In this document: piece after piece, positions 8,099 through 16,537 of the stretch
Position numbering within the stretch: the first letter of the stretch is position 1
Layout of the letters: each line of letters begins with the position of its first letter
Assembly (NCBI GenBank): GCA_018365265.1
Contig: JAGZKI010000017.1
Location: 1 to 41,156, forward strand
Direction of reading: 5' to 3'
Length of the DNA stretch: 41,156 bases
Source: Streptococcus parasanguinis
GTDB taxonomy: Bacteria > Bacillota > Bacilli > Lactobacillales > Streptococcaceae
Made by a program: the position numbers and the translations under genes
Notes under the pieces: model-generated
Seen by the model: the letters and a program-made list of their open reading frames with translations, nothing else
What the model was told of the DNA's origin: nothing
The model's database searches: none

Positions 8099-8540
8099 CA
8101 GTTTCTTCCTCCGTATTTAATGGTTGAATATAAGATAGGGTTTCAAGATAAAGTTGAACCGTCTGACAGGCAGAGCGAATGATGGGAGCGATCGGCTCTT
8201 TTTTCTCATTGAGATAAGCAACAAAGCTATTATAGAGAAGGTCTGAGCTCGCCTGGTCCTGCAAGAAATTTAAGGTAGAAGCGATCTCCTGAATAGAAAA
8301 GACCGTTTTCAAGGTTGTAATAGCGATCAAGCGAGCTACCTGTCTACGCTGGTATTTCTTCTTTTCTGGTTTTTCGACATAACCATGTTTTACGTAATTG
8401 TTGATCATGGCAGCCGTCAAGCCCTTGTCTGAAGAAGAGAGGACAGGTGCACAGGTTTTATTGACATAAAGCAGGACCTGGTCGAGATAGAGGTCTAGAT
8501 CGGGCAGGTCCTCCCAGGTTGGATAGGAAAAAATGAACAC
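8073..8540 (-). CDS. DUF1836 family protein
   Basis: The 155-aa protein contains 'WEDLPDLDLYLDQVLLYVN', 'LTAAMINNYVKHGYV' and 'KKKYQRRQVARLIAITTLK', the pattern of DUF1836, which looks like a MerR-like helix-turn-helix ('AAMINNYVKHG') and may be regulatory. Two starts are possible. GTG 8540 has a good Shine-Dalgarno (GAAAGGTG, 8549-8556). ATG 8573 (166 aa) has none but lies 6 bases after the -10 box and could be leaderless. I prefer GTG. The gene overlaps the hemolysin III gene, a pairing I believe is recurrent in streptococci. Confidence 0.8.
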   Translation of the reverse strand: MFIFSYPTWEDLPDLDLYLDQVLLYVNKTCAPVLSSSDKGLTAAMINNYVKHGYVEKPEKKKYQRRQVARLIAITTLKTVFSIQEIASTLNFLQDQASSDLLYNSFVAYLNEKKEPIAPIIRSACQTVQLYLETLSYIQPLNTEEETDELHHETK

Positions 8541-8579
8541 TAAATCTTCACCTTTCTTTAATCTAGTTTTCATAACTAG

Positions 8580-8608
8580 ATAATAACATTAATAAAAACT
8601 CCTGTCAA
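8580..8608 (-). promoter_or_regulatory. Strong promoter of DUF1836-hemolysin III operon
   Basis: On the minus strand TTGACA (8608-8603), exactly 17 bases, then TATTAT (8585-8580). The -35 is a perfect consensus. The predicted start of transcription falls at about 8573. Confidence 0.8.
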
Positions 8609-8624
8609 GAAAATTTGAAAAATA

Positions 8625-8633
8625 TGGTACAAT
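8625..8633 (+). promoter_or_regulatory. Extended -10 promoter of yaaA
   Basis: TGGTACAAT is an extended -10 whose last base is 6 nt before the yaaA ATG, so transcription would start at or next to the start codon. The -35 is weak. It is divergent from the DUF1836 promoter. Confidence 0.65.
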
Positions 8634-8639
8634 AGACCT

Positions 8640-9365
8640 ATGAAACTATTAATTCCATCCGCCAAAGAACTGAACGAACAGGCTCGTATCGTCGAGCCCC
8701 AACCCTTGTCAGAGAACACAAAAACCATCCTCCAAGCTTTGAAGCAATTCTCGCTAGAAGAATTAGCGACCTTTTACGGGATTTCAGAAGAAAGAGCTCT
8801 AGTAGAAAAAGAAAGAATTGAGGCTTTAATAGATGGGACTGCCAAGACCTATCCTGCTTTGGAGCTGTTTGATGGTCTTATGTACCGGAGTATCGAGCGT
8901 CAAGGCTTATCTGAAAAAGAGCAGACTTATCTTCAGGAGCATTTGTTGATCACGACTGCCTTATATGGGGTGATCCCAGCCTATGAGGGAATTGCTCCCC
9001 ATCGCTTAGACTTTATGATGAAGTTAAAACCAGCTGGAAAGTCTCTAAAGGCACTCTGGCAAGAGGACTATGATCAGGCAGTAGAAGGGGAGGAGCAGAT
9101 CTTATCTCTCTTGTCTTCTGAGTTTGAACAGGTCTTTTCAAAAGCCATTCGTGAGCGAATGATACAGATTAAATTCATGGAGAATCGTGGTGGGACACTG
9201 AAGGTTCACTCAACGATTTCAAAGAAAGCCCGTGGGGCCATGGTGACAGCTATGATGAAAGAAGAAATCACTCATCTAAAAGATTTGAAATCATTAGAAG
9301 TAGCAGGCTTCTCTTATCGTGAGGATTTATCACAAGAGAAAGAATGGATCTTTGTGAAAGAATAA
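8640..9365 (+). CDS. yaaA: Peroxide stress protein YaaA (DUF328)
   Basis: The 241-aa protein matches the YaaA/DUF328 family over its whole length: 'LIPSAKE' at the N terminus, 'YPALELFDGLMYRSI' (about 71-85), 'ALYGVIPAYEGIAPHRLDF' (about 107-125) and 'HSTISKKARGAMV' near 190. In E. coli YaaA limits iron-dependent damage during peroxide stress and has DNA-binding activity. That is relevant to a catalase-negative, peroxide-making streptococcus, though this extension is inference. The ATG agrees with family starts, yet no Shine-Dalgarno precedes it and the -10 box is 6 bases away, suggesting a leaderless message. A strong terminator follows. Confidence 0.92.
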   Translation: MKLLIPSAKELNEQARIVEPQPLSENTKTILQALKQFSLEELATFYGISEERALVEKERIEALIDGTAKTYPALELFDGLMYRSIERQGLSEKEQTYLQEHLLITTALYGVIPAYEGIAPHRLDFMMKLKPAGKSLKALWQEDYDQAVEGEEQILSLLSSEFEQVFSKAIRERMIQIKFMENRGGTLKVHSTISKKARGAMVTAMMKEEITHLKDLKSLEVAGFSYREDLSQEKEWIFVKE

Positions 9366-9367
9366 AT

Positions 9368-9404
9368 AAAACTATTCCTGAGAAGCATCAGGAATAGTTT
9401 TTTG
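9368..9404 (+). terminator. yaaA terminator
   Basis: AAACTATTCCTGA pairs with TCAGGAATAGTTT around a 6-base loop and is followed by a T run. Confidence 0.9.
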
Positions 9405-9432
9405 ATCTGTTAGATAAAGAGAATGCACGATG

Positions 9433-9460
9433 AAAACTCCAAAATAGAGGATTTTGGAGT
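9433..9460 (-). terminator. Likely terminator of the marR-type gene
   Basis: ACTCCAAAAT (9436-9445) pairs with ATTTTGGAGT (9451-9460). On the minus strand it is followed by a short TTTTC tail, so termination may be modest. Confidence 0.6.
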
Positions 9461-9483
9461 CAGAATCGTCTTGAGCTGTAGGC

Positions 9484-9930
9484 TTAGGCGATATGTTTGA
9501 ATTTCTTCAAGAGTTCTGTCAACTCAGCTTGCTCGCCGCTATTAAAGACTTGCATCAAGCGTTGGATATTTTTAATATGATCTGGAAGAGCCTCTTCGAT
9601 CTTTTTACGACCGGCATCTGTAATAGATACAACATATGCACGGCGGTCTTCTGGATCGGTTTCGCGTGTAATCCAACCATCGCGGACCATATTGCGAATA
9701 ACCACAGTCATATTTCCAGAGGTCGCAAGAATGCTATCGATCAGATCTTGAATACGAAGATCGCCTTTGCTATACAAGGTCTCAAGGACAGAGAATTGAG
9801 TTGGTGTCAACTGGTGCTTTTTAAAGATATGAGCCTCAGATGCACGGATCAATCGTTCTGCCTTGTGGAAGACGATCATGGTTTTTAAATCTACGTTTGC
9901 TTCTTTGAATAATCTCTTTAAATTTTCCAT
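9484..9930 (-). CDS. MarR family transcriptional regulator
   Basis: The 148-aa protein is a complete MarR winged helix: dimerisation helices at both ends, 'LTPTQFSVLETLYSKGDLRI' (about 41-60), recognition helix 'ATSGNMTVVIRNMVRDGWI' (about 69-87) and the wing 'DPEDRRAYVVSITDAG' (about 92-107). The Cys-free sequence argues against simple cysteine redox sensing. No Shine-Dalgarno is seen; TAAAAT ends 6 bases before the ATG, suggesting a leaderless mRNA. The target is unknown; the divergent 213-base region toward the ypmB-like gene is a natural place to look for its operator. Confidence 0.88.
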   Translation of the reverse strand: MENLKRLFKEANVDLKTMIVFHKAERLIRASEAHIFKKHQLTPTQFSVLETLYSKGDLRIQDLIDSILATSGNMTVVIRNMVRDGWITRETDPEDRRAYVVSITDAGRKKIEEALPDHIKNIQRLMQVFNSGEQAELTELLKKFKHIA

Positions 9931-9936
9931 ATCTAT

Positions 9937-9942
9937 ATTTTA
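9937..9942 (-). promoter_or_regulatory. -10 box of the marR-type gene
   Basis: On the minus strand TAAAAT (9942-9937) is followed by six bases and then the ATG at 9930. A weak ACGACA-like -35 sits about 17 bases upstream. Confidence 0.5.
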
Positions 9943-10149
9943 TCAATAAATAGTGTTTCTGTCGTTTAATTTTATTTTCAAATTAGTTACAAAATTGTGA
10001 CAATTTTATTAAACTATGAACAAAAAATATACAAGGTGTTAATTTTAGTTTGTTTCTCAAACAATTTTATACTAAAACATTGTAACAGGTATGAAATATT
10101 AGTAACAATTCTTTCTTGAAAATCTATAGAATTCTAGGTAGCTTTGGTG

Positions 10150-10155
10150 TATAAT
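10150..10155 (+). promoter_or_regulatory. -10 box of the ypmB-like gene
   Basis: A perfect TATAAT is followed by six bases (GAGGGA) and GTG 10162. No good -35 is visible. The AT-rich region upstream (9943-10140) also holds a TTGTTT/AAACAA inverted repeat near 10050-10065. Confidence 0.5.
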
Positions 10156-10161
10156 GAGGGA

Positions 10162-10635
10162 GTGAAACAGAAAAATTATCTTTTTATCATATGGCAACAT
10201 ATAATAGGAGTCTGTATCTTAGTGTTGACAGTGCTTTTTTCTTGGTTATTTCTTGCTGAAAAAACTTCGGATCGCATGCAGGATCAAATGGAACAAGCAA
10301 GAAACATAGCGCTGTCGCACTCTTCGATGGCTACAATTGATACGGAGAGTTTCTTTCATGGCAAAGAAGCGTATCTTTCCTTTATTGGAAAAGACCAGGA
10401 GGGGCAAGAACTAGCGGTCTTGGTGGCGGAGGCAGATGATCAGGTCTATGCTTACCCTTTAAAAGAGGGGATCAGCCAGAAAAAAGCAAAGGCGATTGTG
10501 AAAGAGAAGAGCAAAGACGCGATTGAGCGGGTAACTTTTGGACGCTTTAAAGGCAAACCGATCTGGGAAGTTAAGTCTGGCAGATCTTATTATGTGGTGG
10601 ATTTCAAGACTGGGAAAGTAACCAGTGTTTTTTAG
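10162..10635 (+). CDS. YpmB-like (DUF5590) membrane-anchored protein
   Basis: The 157-aa protein has one N-terminal membrane helix (about residues 5-28) and an extracytoplasmic PepSY-like domain ('YPLKEGISQKKAKAIVKEK', 'KPIWEVKSGRSYYVVDFKTG'), matching YpmB/DUF5590. The order ypmB-aspB-asnS is also found in Bacillus subtilis, which supports the identification. The start is uncertain: upstream TTG 10144 and GTG 10147 fall at or before the -10 box, so GTG 10162, six bases after TATAAT, is preferred and would be leaderless. The stop is 16 bases before aspB. The function is not established. Confidence 0.75.
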   Translation: MKQKNYLFIIWQHIIGVCILVLTVLFSWLFLAEKTSDRMQDQMEQARNIALSHSSMATIDTESFFHGKEAYLSFIGKDQEGQELAVLVAEADDQVYAYPLKEGISQKKAKAIVKEKSKDAIERVTFGRFKGKPIWEVKSGRSYYVVDFKTGKVTSVF

Positions 10636-10651
10636 GATTTGAGGAGGAAAT

Positions 10652-11830
10652 ATGAAATTATCAAATCGTGTATTGGAAATGGAAGAAAGCGTGACTTTGG
10701 CTGCAAATGCGCGTGCCAAAGCTTTGGCAGCTGAAGGTCGTGATATCTTGAGTTTGACGCTTGGTCAACCTGACTTTGCGACTCCAAAAAACATTCAAGA
10801 AGCAGCAGTCGCATCGATCGAGGATGGTCGGGCTAGCTTTTATACGGTAGCGTCTGGACTTCCAGAATTGAAGGATGCCATTAGTGACTATATGAAAGAG
10901 TTTTATGGCTATGCTGTCAGCCGCAATGAAGTAGTGGTCGGCACTGGCGCCAAGTTTATTCTTTATGCCTTCTTTACTTCTGTTATCAATCCAGGTGATG
11001 AAGTCATCATTCCAACACCTTGCTGGGTTTCTTATGTGGACCAGGTCAAGATGGTTGAAGGAACACCCGTTACTTTCCAAACAACAGAAGAAAATCACTT
11101 CAAAGCAACGGTTGAGCAACTGGAAGCAGCACGGACAGACAAGACCAAGGTTGTCTTGCTGAATTCACCATCTAACCCAACAGGGATGATCTACAGTAAA
11201 GAAGAACTCGAAGCAATTGGAAATTGGGCTGTCGAGCATGATATCTTGATTTTGGCAGACGATATCTATGGTCGATTGGTCTACAATGGCAATACCTTTA
11301 CGCCCATTTCTAGCTTGTCAGAAGCGATTCGCAAGCAAACTATTGTTATTAACGGAGTTTCTAAAACCTATGCTATGACTGGTTGGCGGATTGGGTTTGC
11401 AGTGGGGGATCCAGAGATTATCGGAGCTATGGCCAAGGTGATCAGCCAAACAACTTCCAACTTAACAACCGTTTCCCAATATGCCGCCATCGAAGCCCTC
11501 ACCGGAGACCAATCTTCTATTGAGATCATGCGCCAAGCTTTTGAAGAGCGCTTGAATACCATTTATCCTTTGTTAAATGAAGTACCTGGTTTTGAAGCTA
11601 TCAAACCTCAAGGAGCCTTCTATCTCTTTCCAAATGTAAAGAAGGCCATGGAGATGAAGGGTTACACGGATGTGACGGAATTTACCACAGCAATTTTAGA
11701 AGAAGCAGAGGTTGCTTTAGTAACGGGAGCTGGCTTTGGTGCCCCTGAAAATGTTCGCTTGTCTTATGCGACAGATTTGGATACCCTCAAAGAAGCTGTT
11801 CGTCGACTCAAGGACTTTATGGAAAAATAA
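10652..11830 (+). CDS. aspB: Pyridoxal-phosphate aspartate aminotransferase
   Basis: The 392-aa enzyme belongs to the class I/II aminotransferases (family Ib). It interconverts aspartate and oxaloacetate with 2-oxoglutarate/glutamate in the cytosol. Visible features are 'LTLGQPDFATP' (about 35-45), 'NSPSNPTGMIYS' (about 171-182), 'ADDIYGRLVY' and 'VSKTYAMTGWRIGF' with the PLP lysine at residue 238. A strong GAGGAGG precedes the ATG. It sits between the ypmB-like gene and asnS; making aspartate next to asparaginyl-tRNA synthetase is metabolically sensible. Orthologues are named aspB or aspC. A terminator follows. Confidence 0.93.
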   Translation: MKLSNRVLEMEESVTLAANARAKALAAEGRDILSLTLGQPDFATPKNIQEAAVASIEDGRASFYTVASGLPELKDAISDYMKEFYGYAVSRNEVVVGTGAKFILYAFFTSVINPGDEVIIPTPCWVSYVDQVKMVEGTPVTFQTTEENHFKATVEQLEAARTDKTKVVLLNSPSNPTGMIYSKEELEAIGNWAVEHDILILADDIYGRLVYNGNTFTPISSLSEAIRKQTIVINGVSKTYAMTGWRIGFAVGDPEIIGAMAKVISQTTSNLTTVSQYAAIEALTGDQSSIEIMRQAFEERLNTIYPLLNEVPGFEAIKPQGAFYLFPNVKKAMEMKGYTDVTEFTTAILEEAEVALVTGAGFGAPENVRLSYATDLDTLKEAVRRLKDFMEK

Positions 11831-11838
11831 ACCTATCG

Positions 11839-11870
11839 GATCCTTAGCTTTGAGCTGGGGATCTTTTTCT
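11839..11870 (+). terminator. aspB terminator
   Basis: GATCC...AGCT/AGCT...GGATC forms a two-part stem (11839-11863) followed by TTTTTCTTT. Confidence 0.8.
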
Positions 11871-11921
11871 TTAAAAAAATCAGCTTTTCACAGGTAGAAT
11901 CTAGCACTGAAAGCCTCTTTA

Positions 11922-11930
11922 TGATACAAT
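11922..11930 (+). promoter_or_regulatory. Extended -10 promoter of asnS
   Basis: TGATACAAT matches an extended -10 and lies about 50 bases before the asnS start. The -35 is weak. No T-box leader features are seen in the short leader. Confidence 0.6.
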
Positions 11931-11980
11931 AAAGAAGATAATGTCTTCGGACAAGTTTAACGAGAAAAGGAAGATGAATG

Positions 11981-13324
11981 ATGACAAAACGGATTACTAT
12001 CATCGAAGTAAAAGACTATGTTGGTCAAGAAGTGACCATCGGTGCTTGGGTGGCCAACAAATCAGGTAAAGGAAAAATTGCTTTCTTGCAATTGCGTGAC
12101 GGGACTGCCTTTTTCCAAGGTGTAGCTTTTAAACCAAACTTTATTGAAAAATTCGGCGAAGAAGTGGGTCTTGAAAAATTTGACACCATCAAACGCTTGA
12201 GCCAAGAAACATCTGTCTTTGTAACAGGGATTGTTAAAGAAGACCAGCGTTCTAAACTTGGTTATGAGCTCGATATCACAGATATTGAAGTGATCGGTGA
12301 ATCACAAGATTACCCAATCACTCCAAAAGAACACGGGACAGACTTCTTGATGGACAACCGCCACTTGTGGTTGCGTTCACGCAAACAAGTCGCTGTCATG
12401 CAAATCCGTAATGCTATCATCTATGCAACTTATGAGTTCTTCGATAAGAACGGCTTCATGAAGTTTGATAGCCCAATTCTTTCAGGAAATGCGGCAGAAG
12501 ATTCTACAGAACTTTTTGAAACAGACTACTTTGGAACACCAGCTTACTTGAGCCAATCAGGTCAGCTTTATCTGGAAGCTGGTGCTATGGCCCTTGGTCG
12601 CGTCTTTGACTTTGGACCAGTATTCCGTGCTGAAAAATCTAAGACTCGCCGTCACTTGACTGAGTTCTGGATGATGGACGCTGAGTACTCTTACTTGACA
12701 CACGATGAATCACTTGACTTGCAAGAAGCTTATGTCAAAGCTCTTCTACAAGGTGTTCTTGACCGTGCTCCTCAAGCCTTGGAAACATTGGAGCGTGATA
12801 CGGAGCTCTTGAAACGCTACATTGCAGAGCCATTCAAACGGATCACTTATGATGAAGCGATTGATCTCTTGCAAGAGCATGAAAACGATGAAGATGCGGA
12901 TTACGAGCATTTGGAACATGGTGATGACTTCGGTTCACCACATGAGACTTGGATTTCAAACCACTTTGGTGTGCCAACATTTGTCATGAACTACCCAGCA
13001 GCTATCAAGGCCTTCTACATGAAGCCAGTCCCTGGGAACCCAGACCGCGTGCTTTGTGCAGACTTGCTCGCACCAGAAGGGTACGGAGAAATCATCGGTG
13101 GATCTATGCGTGAGGAAGACTACGACGCCCTTGTTGCGAAGATGGAATCTCTTGGCATGGATCGTACAGAGTATGAATTCTACCTTGACCTTCGTAAATA
13201 CGGTACAGTTCCACACGGTGGATTTGGTATAGGTATCGAGCGTATGGTAACCTTCGCAGCTGGTACTAAACACATCCGTGAGGCTATTCCATTCCCACGT
13301 ATGTTGCATCGTATCAAACCTTAA
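11981..13324 (+). CDS. asnS: Asparaginyl-tRNA synthetase
   Basis: The 447-aa enzyme charges tRNA-Asn with asparagine. An OB-fold anticodon-binding domain (about 1-115; 'VTIGAWVANKSGKGKIAFLQ') precedes a class IIb catalytic core with motif 2 'FRAEKSKTRRHLTEFWMMD' and motif 3 'GGFGIGIERMV' near the C terminus. Length and sequence are almost those of the pneumococcal enzyme. ATG 11981 is preferred over 11978 because AAAGGAAG (11966-11973) is then 7 bases away. Codon use is strongly biased toward preferred codons, as expected of a highly expressed gene. Own promoter and terminator frame it. Confidence 0.97.
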   Translation: MTKRITIIEVKDYVGQEVTIGAWVANKSGKGKIAFLQLRDGTAFFQGVAFKPNFIEKFGEEVGLEKFDTIKRLSQETSVFVTGIVKEDQRSKLGYELDITDIEVIGESQDYPITPKEHGTDFLMDNRHLWLRSRKQVAVMQIRNAIIYATYEFFDKNGFMKFDSPILSGNAAEDSTELFETDYFGTPAYLSQSGQLYLEAGAMALGRVFDFGPVFRAEKSKTRRHLTEFWMMDAEYSYLTHDESLDLQEAYVKALLQGVLDRAPQALETLERDTELLKRYIAEPFKRITYDEAIDLLQEHENDEDADYEHLEHGDDFGSPHETWISNHFGVPTFVMNYPAAIKAFYMKPVPGNPDRVLCADLLAPEGYGEIIGGSMREEDYDALVAKMESLGMDRTEYEFYLDLRKYGTVPHGGFGIGIERMVTFAAGTKHIREAIPFPRMLHRIKP

Positions 13325-13331
13325 TAACCAT

Positions 13332-13357
13332 AAAAACGCCAGATGGCGTTTTTACTT
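13332..13357 (+). terminator. asnS terminator
   Basis: AAAAACGCC (13332-13340), loop AGAT, GGCGTTTTT (13345-13353) and a T-rich tail. Confidence 0.9.
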
Positions 13358-13442
13358 TAAATGAAAGAGGTGGAGGAGATGTAGGCAACTCTAAGTAAGT
13401 CTTTTAGAAACACTTATATAATCTATTGAAAGAGGAAAAACA

Positions 13443-14642
13443 ATGTTTAAAAGAACTTACAAACGCAATATTTCACTCCTAGCAGGTCTGGAATTTACAT
13501 CTTATTTTGGAATCACCAGTTTTTGGATTCTCTTTTTTATTCAAAATGGTCTTTCTTTGCTTCAGATTGGTTTATTAGAGAGTATCTTTCATGGGACGAG
13601 TCTCTTGTGTGAGATCCCATCTGGTATGTTAGCCGATCGCTATAGCTACAAGACCAATCTCTATTTGGCTCGCTTGTCCAGTATTGGATCTTCGATCTTG
13701 ATTTTATTTGGTCAGGGGAATTTTTGGATCTATGCCATTGCTATGATGGTCAATGCTTGGTCTTATAATTTTGACTCGGGGACCAGTACCGCTTTCTTAT
13801 ATGATTCGGCGGTTGAAGCGGGTCAAAAGGACCGATATCTTCAGATTTCTAGCTTTTTGTCTGGTGTGGCCGAAGTCACCCGAACTTTAGGTACCGTTGT
13901 GGCAGGCTTCTTTGTTCATGGCGCATTGGCTTGGACCTACCTGATTGCTATTAGTCTCTCCTTGCTTTCCATAGTCTTGATTTTTCTGATGAAGGAACCA
14001 GAGAGCAAGAGTGGTGAAAGAAATCACTTGACCTTAAAACGGATATTGGTGGTAGTGAAACAAGAATGGCAGGAAAAACCAGTACTTTTTTACTGGATGC
14101 TCACCTATCAGCTGCTAGGAACCATCATGTGCATGTTTTATTTTTACTACCAACAGAAAATCAGTGACTTAGCCAGTTGGCAAGTTTCGCTCATTATGTT
14201 AATTGGTAGTGGATTCAATCTCCTAGCGGTTTATCTGGCCAGTCAAATCGGGAAAAAATGGAATAGTAATCAAGTCTTTCCAATTCTGGTTGCGCTGACA
14301 GGTTTGGCCTTGCTTTTGGTAGCTTTCAAGACTCCATTTGCCTATCTGAGTGTCTATCTTTTGACCAATGCACTATACGCAGTTTATCAACCCATTTACT
14401 ACAATGAGCTACAAGCTTATTTACCTTCTAGTGTACGAGCAACCATGCTGAGTATCAATTCCATGATGTTTAGTCTTTCCATGATCGTGATCTTCCCACT
14501 TACTGGTTGGTTGATCGATACTTGTGGATTTGTAGCTATTTTTCTTGTGCTAGGCCTGATAACACTCCTTTCTTTCCCACTCTTACTGATTGGATTGAGG
14601 AAAATGGGCAAGATATTAAATAAGGGGACAAAGATGGAATAA
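13443..14642 (+). CDS. Major facilitator superfamily transporter
   Basis: The 399-aa protein has about twelve hydrophobic helices in two six-helix bundles. The loop after helix 2 carries a recognisable MFS motif A variant, 'GMLADRYSYKTN' (about 60-71), following 'LLCEIPSG'. The rest is typical of small drug or solute efflux carriers of Firmicutes. AGAGG (13431-13435) precedes the ATG. A TATAAT at 13417-13422 may be the promoter, but its -35 is poor and it is close to the Shine-Dalgarno. The substrate cannot be told from sequence; the ABC exporter pair follows after a terminator, so they are separate units. Confidence 0.88.
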   Translation: MFKRTYKRNISLLAGLEFTSYFGITSFWILFFIQNGLSLLQIGLLESIFHGTSLLCEIPSGMLADRYSYKTNLYLARLSSIGSSILILFGQGNFWIYAIAMMVNAWSYNFDSGTSTAFLYDSAVEAGQKDRYLQISSFLSGVAEVTRTLGTVVAGFFVHGALAWTYLIAISLSLLSIVLIFLMKEPESKSGERNHLTLKRILVVVKQEWQEKPVLFYWMLTYQLLGTIMCMFYFYYQQKISDLASWQVSLIMLIGSGFNLLAVYLASQIGKKWNSNQVFPILVALTGLALLLVAFKTPFAYLSVYLLTNALYAVYQPIYYNELQAYLPSSVRATMLSINSMMFSLSMIVIFPLTGWLIDTCGFVAIFLVLGLITLLSFPLLLIGLRKMGKILNKGTKME

Positions 14643-14723
14643 TATTCCTGACCTTCATTCGTCTAAACAAGTGTAAATGAAACAAGAGCATGTTGAATAA
14701 GCTGGTCAAGAAAAACCGAACGA

Positions 14724-14754
14724 ACTCTCTCTGCTTTGCAGGGAGAGTTTTTTT
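14724..14754 (+). terminator. MFS gene terminator
   Basis: ACTCTCTCTGC pairs with GCAGGGAGAGT (one G.T pair) around TTT, followed by a run of seven T. Confidence 0.9.
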
Positions 14755-14768
14755 ATCTTTAAAAATTG

Positions 14769-14777
14769 TGATAAAAT
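14769..14777 (+). promoter_or_regulatory. Extended -10 promoter of the second ABC exporter
   Basis: TGATAAAAT, an extended -10, lies about 33 bases before the ATG at 14810. A second possible -10, TACAAT, is at about 14790. Only a weak Shine-Dalgarno (GAGTAG) precedes the ATG. Confidence 0.5.
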
Positions 14778-14809
14778 AGGTACATCTCTTACAATTAGAA
14801 TCGAGTAGT

Positions 14810-16537
14810 ATGAAATCTTTATTGAAGTATTTTAAGGGTTATCTAAGAGAGACTATTTTAGGTCCTGTATTTAAACTATTAGAAGCTATCTTTGAATTGT
14901 GCGTGCCTTTAATCATGGCCCACTTAGTCGATCAGGTCATTCCGCAAAAGGAAACGAGTGGGGTGGTGATGACGGTCGGTGCTTTGTTTTTATTTGCTAG
15001 CTTTGGTGTCGTTGTTGCCATTACGGCTCAGTATTTTTCATCTAAAGCAGCTGTCGGATTTACCCGTGAGATGACCAAGGATTTGTATGATAAGATCTTG
15101 TCCCTTCCAAAGGAAAAACGAGATAGAATCGGTACATCTAGTTTGGTAACCCGTCTCACTTCTGATACTTATCAAATCCAGGTTGGGATCAATCTCTTCT
15201 TGCGCCTCTTTTTGAGGGCGCCGATTATTGTCTTTGGCTCTATTATCATGGCCTTTACGATCAGTCCGAAATTAACCCTTTGGTTCTTGGGGATGGTGGC
15301 CATTTTGACGCTGATTATTGTCATCATGTCTCGGCTTGTCAATCCTCTCTTTGCAAAGATTCGGAAAATCACAGACAGGATGGTCACGGTGACGCGTCAG
15401 CAATTTCAAGGGATGCGAGTGATTCGGGCCTTTGGACAACAGGCTAGTGAATTAGAAGATTTTAGAGAGGTCAATCAGGACTACAAAGTCTGGCAAATTC
15501 GCGCTGGTATCTGGTCTAGTTTGGTTAGTCCCTTGACCTTCCTTGTGGTCAACACGACCTTAGTCTGTGTCATTTGGCAGGGACAGTTAAATATCTCTGC
15601 TGGTCTTCTGACTCAAGGGATGTTGGTCGCTCTGGTCAATTATTTATTGCAAATTTTAACAGAATTGATCAAACTCGCTATGCTGGTCACCTCTTTAAAT
15701 GTCAGCTATATTTCAGCCAAGCGGGTACAAGAGATTTTTGATTTGAAAGAAGAAGACCTCCTAGAAGCTTTGCCAGAAGAAACTGCAAGAGAGCAAGAAG
15801 CGATTAGCGCAGAGGAAGTTTCTTTCACCTATCCAACGGCTTCAAGTCCAGCTCTAGAAGATATTTCCTTTGATCTTGACCAAGGACAGATGCTGGGAAT
15901 TATTGGTGGTACAGGATCTGGGAAGTCCACCCTGGTTCAGTTATTGAGTCATTTGTATGCCGTTAGTCAGGGGAAATTGTCCCTTTATCATCAAGCTCAC
16001 TCTCCTAAAACTCTCAAGGAGTGGCGGGAGTGGGTAGCTGTAGTCCCACAAAAAGCAGAGCTCTTTCGTGGAACCATTCGCTCCAATCTCTTACTAGGAA
16101 TGGATGAAAGTGTGACGGATGATGATTTGTGGTGGGCTCTAGAAACAGCTCAGGCGGCTGATTTTGTCCGTGAAAAAGAAGGACAACTGGATGAGCCAGT
16201 GGAAGCCTTTGGTCGAAATTTCTCAGGTGGGCAACGCCAGCGGTTGACCATTGCGCGTGCCCTTTTGAAGAAGGCTCCTTTCTTGATTTTGGATGATTCG
16301 ACCTCCGCCTTGGATTATTTGACGGAAGCACGTCTCTTAAAATCGATTAAAGAAGAATTGAGTGATACAAGTTTGATCTTAGTATCTCAACGAACCAATA
16401 GTCTCAAGTCTGCTGATCAGATTTTGGTCTTGAACAAGGGACATCAAGTAGGACTGGGAAATCATGATTTCCTCTTGTCTACCAATGAGATTTATCAAGA
16501 AATTCATTATTCACAACACGGGAGGGAGGAAGCATGA
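14810..16537 (+). CDS. Heterodimeric ABC exporter, degenerate-site subunit
   Basis: The 575-aa half-transporter has an exporter membrane domain (about 1-310) and an ATPase (about 335-570). Walker A is GGTGSGKST, signature FSGGQRQR and Walker B FLILDDSTSALD. The catalytic Glu is Asp, and the switch histidine is replaced by Gln (VSQRTNS), so this nucleotide site has lost two catalytic features. That marks it as the regulatory half of a heterodimer. Its stop overlaps the partner ATG by four bases (ATGA). The two exporter pairs in this window are only moderately similar, so this is not a recent duplication. Substrate unknown. Confidence 0.9.
   Translation: MKSLLKYFKGYLRETILGPVFKLLEAIFELCVPLIMAHLVDQVIPQKETSGVVMTVGALFLFASFGVVVAITAQYFSSKAAVGFTREMTKDLYDKILSLPKEKRDRIGTSSLVTRLTSDTYQIQVGINLFLRLFLRAPIIVFGSIIMAFTISPKLTLWFLGMVAILTLIIVIMSRLVNPLFAKIRKITDRMVTVTRQQFQGMRVIRAFGQQASELEDFREVNQDYKVWQIRAGIWSSLVSPLTFLVVNTTLVCVIWQGQLNISAGLLTQGMLVALVNYLLQILTELIKLAMLVTSLNVSYISAKRVQEIFDLKEEDLLEALPEETAREQEAISAEEVSFTYPTASSPALEDISFDLDQGQMLGIIGGTGSGKSTLVQLLSHLYAVSQGKLSLYHQAHSPKTLKEWREWVAVVPQKAELFRGTIRSNLLLGMDESVTDDDLWWALETAQAADFVREKEGQLDEPVEAFGRNFSGGQRQRLTIARALLKKAPFLILDDSTSALDYLTEARLLKSIKEELSDTSLILVSQRTNSLKSADQILVLNKGHQVGLGNHDFLLSTNEIYQEIHYSQHGREEA

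Noticed and set aside
11831..11980. T-box riboswitch before asnS
   Set aside because: The leader after the promoter is only about 45 bases and has no specifier loop or T-box sequence; the hairpin at 11839-11870 is the aspB terminator.
14711..14723. Second PurBox-like site (AAAACCGAACGAA)
   Set aside because: It fails the WWT end of the consensus and lies just before a terminator, away from any promoter likely to be controlled.
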